A stretch of 5,846 nt of DNA, taken from contig CANEVG010000241.1 in NCBI GenBank assembly GCA_947442095.1, positions 1 through 5,846 of the forward strand, written 5' to 3'. Both the position numbers and the translations under genes were made by a program. Below are positions 5,585-5,846 of the stretch, in pieces. Origin of the DNA: Sphingomonadaceae bacterium (lineage in GTDB: Bacteria; Pseudomonadota; Alphaproteobacteria; Sphingomonadales; Sphingomonadaceae). The first letter of the stretch is position 1, and each line of letters opens with the position of its first letter. Under the pieces are notes generated by a model that searched no databases, was not told the origin of the DNA, and saw only the letters and a program-made list of their open reading frames with translations.

Positions 5585-5846
5585 CCGGGATATCGCAGTG
5601 GAGCACCTCCTCCCGCCGCCCAAGCTTCTCGTAGAGAGCGATGGCAGGCGGGTCTTCGTAGTCTGCCTGAACAAACACGACGTAGCCGCCACCCGCACCG
5701 GCTATCGCGCAAAGTGCCGCGATCAGGCACATGGCAACGCCCCGACGCCGCATCGCCTCTGAAACCCCCAGATCGTAGATGTAGTACTCGCTGCGCGCCT
5801 GCTCGAACTTCCCAAGTTCGTATCCCGTCAGCGCGCCCACCACGGC
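5565..5846 (-). CDS. AAC(3)-I-like GNAT acetyltransferase, C-terminal part (N-terminus beyond right window edge)
   Basis: Ninety-three codons are visible, ending at TGA 5567-5565; the frame is open to the window edge, and the GTG codons at 5843 and 5840 are internal Val codons rather than starts. The peptide contains AVVGALTGYELGKFEQ, then YIYDLGVS, RRRGVA (the acetyl-CoA-binding R/Q-x-x-G-x-A motif of GNAT enzymes), FVQADYEDPPAIALYEKLG and REEVLHCDI. This series closely parallels aminoglycoside 3-N-acetyltransferases of the AAC(3)-I type (gentamicin/fortimicin acetylation), which are about 150-180 aa long. The whole N-terminal half, about 60-80 residues, is missing. Base composition resembles its neighbours and no integron attC site is visible, so it looks like a resident chromosomal gene. 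A native function other than resistance is possible. The gene overlaps the exporter tail-to-tail by 20 bp. Confidence 0.85.
   Translation of the reverse strand, partial: AVVGALTGYELGKFEQARSEYYIYDLGVSEAMRRRGVAMCLIAALCAIAGAGGGYVVFVQADYEDPPAIALYEKLGRREEVLHCDIPVTPPPR

Noticed and set aside
5565..5846. Integron cassette carrying the AAC(3)-I-like gene
   Set aside because: No attC-like inverted core sites are seen between its stop codon and the exporter. The two genes overlap and the composition matches the neighbours.

Overview
The window reads as chromosomal DNA of a sphingomonad (Alphaproteobacteria, order Sphingomonadales, probably Sphingomonadaceae close to Novosphingobium or Sphingomonas). 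Three things point there. The 5' part of a 16S rRNA gene at the left edge has an alphaproteobacterial/sphingomonad-type sequence. The large ABC exporter matches, along its whole length as far as I can recall it, the structurally characterised Atm1 of Novosphingobium aromaticivorans. Codon use is GC-rich with strong third-position G/C bias.

Layout. Positions 1-370 hold the first ~370 nt of a 16S rRNA gene on the minus strand; the rest of the rRNA operon lies off the left edge. Upstream of it (371-750, minus strand) is a readable rRNA control region. It has an A-rich UP-like tract, a -35/-10 promoter with 17-bp spacing (TTGACG/TATAGG) whose spacer contains nine consecutive C/G pairs, a ~325-nt leader with three hairpins, and a boxA-type antitermination element. 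Positions ~750-1108 contain no convincing gene, only a weak 65-codon ORF.

From 1109 three genes run on the plus strand: an orphan polysaccharide/oligosaccharide flippase of the MOP (Wzx/MurJ-like) superfamily (1109-2662), an exported single-chain double-domain retropepsin-like aspartic protease (2719-3675), and an Atm1-type ABC exporter for glutathione conjugates (3749-5584). The gaps of 56 and 73 bp, with no clear terminator between them, allow co-transcription. The three products share only an envelope location, and I see no evidence of a joint pathway. At the right edge, on the minus strand and overlapping the exporter tail-to-tail by 20 bp, is the C-terminal part of a GNAT acetyltransferase resembling aminoglycoside 3-N-acetyltransferases of the AAC(3)-I type.

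Overall this is mostly ordinary core-genome territory. The best leads are the homopolymer inside the rRNA promoter, the pseudo-dimeric retropepsin, and the chromosomal AAC(3)-I-like gene. I found no mobile element, CRISPR array, tRNA gene or obvious defence system.
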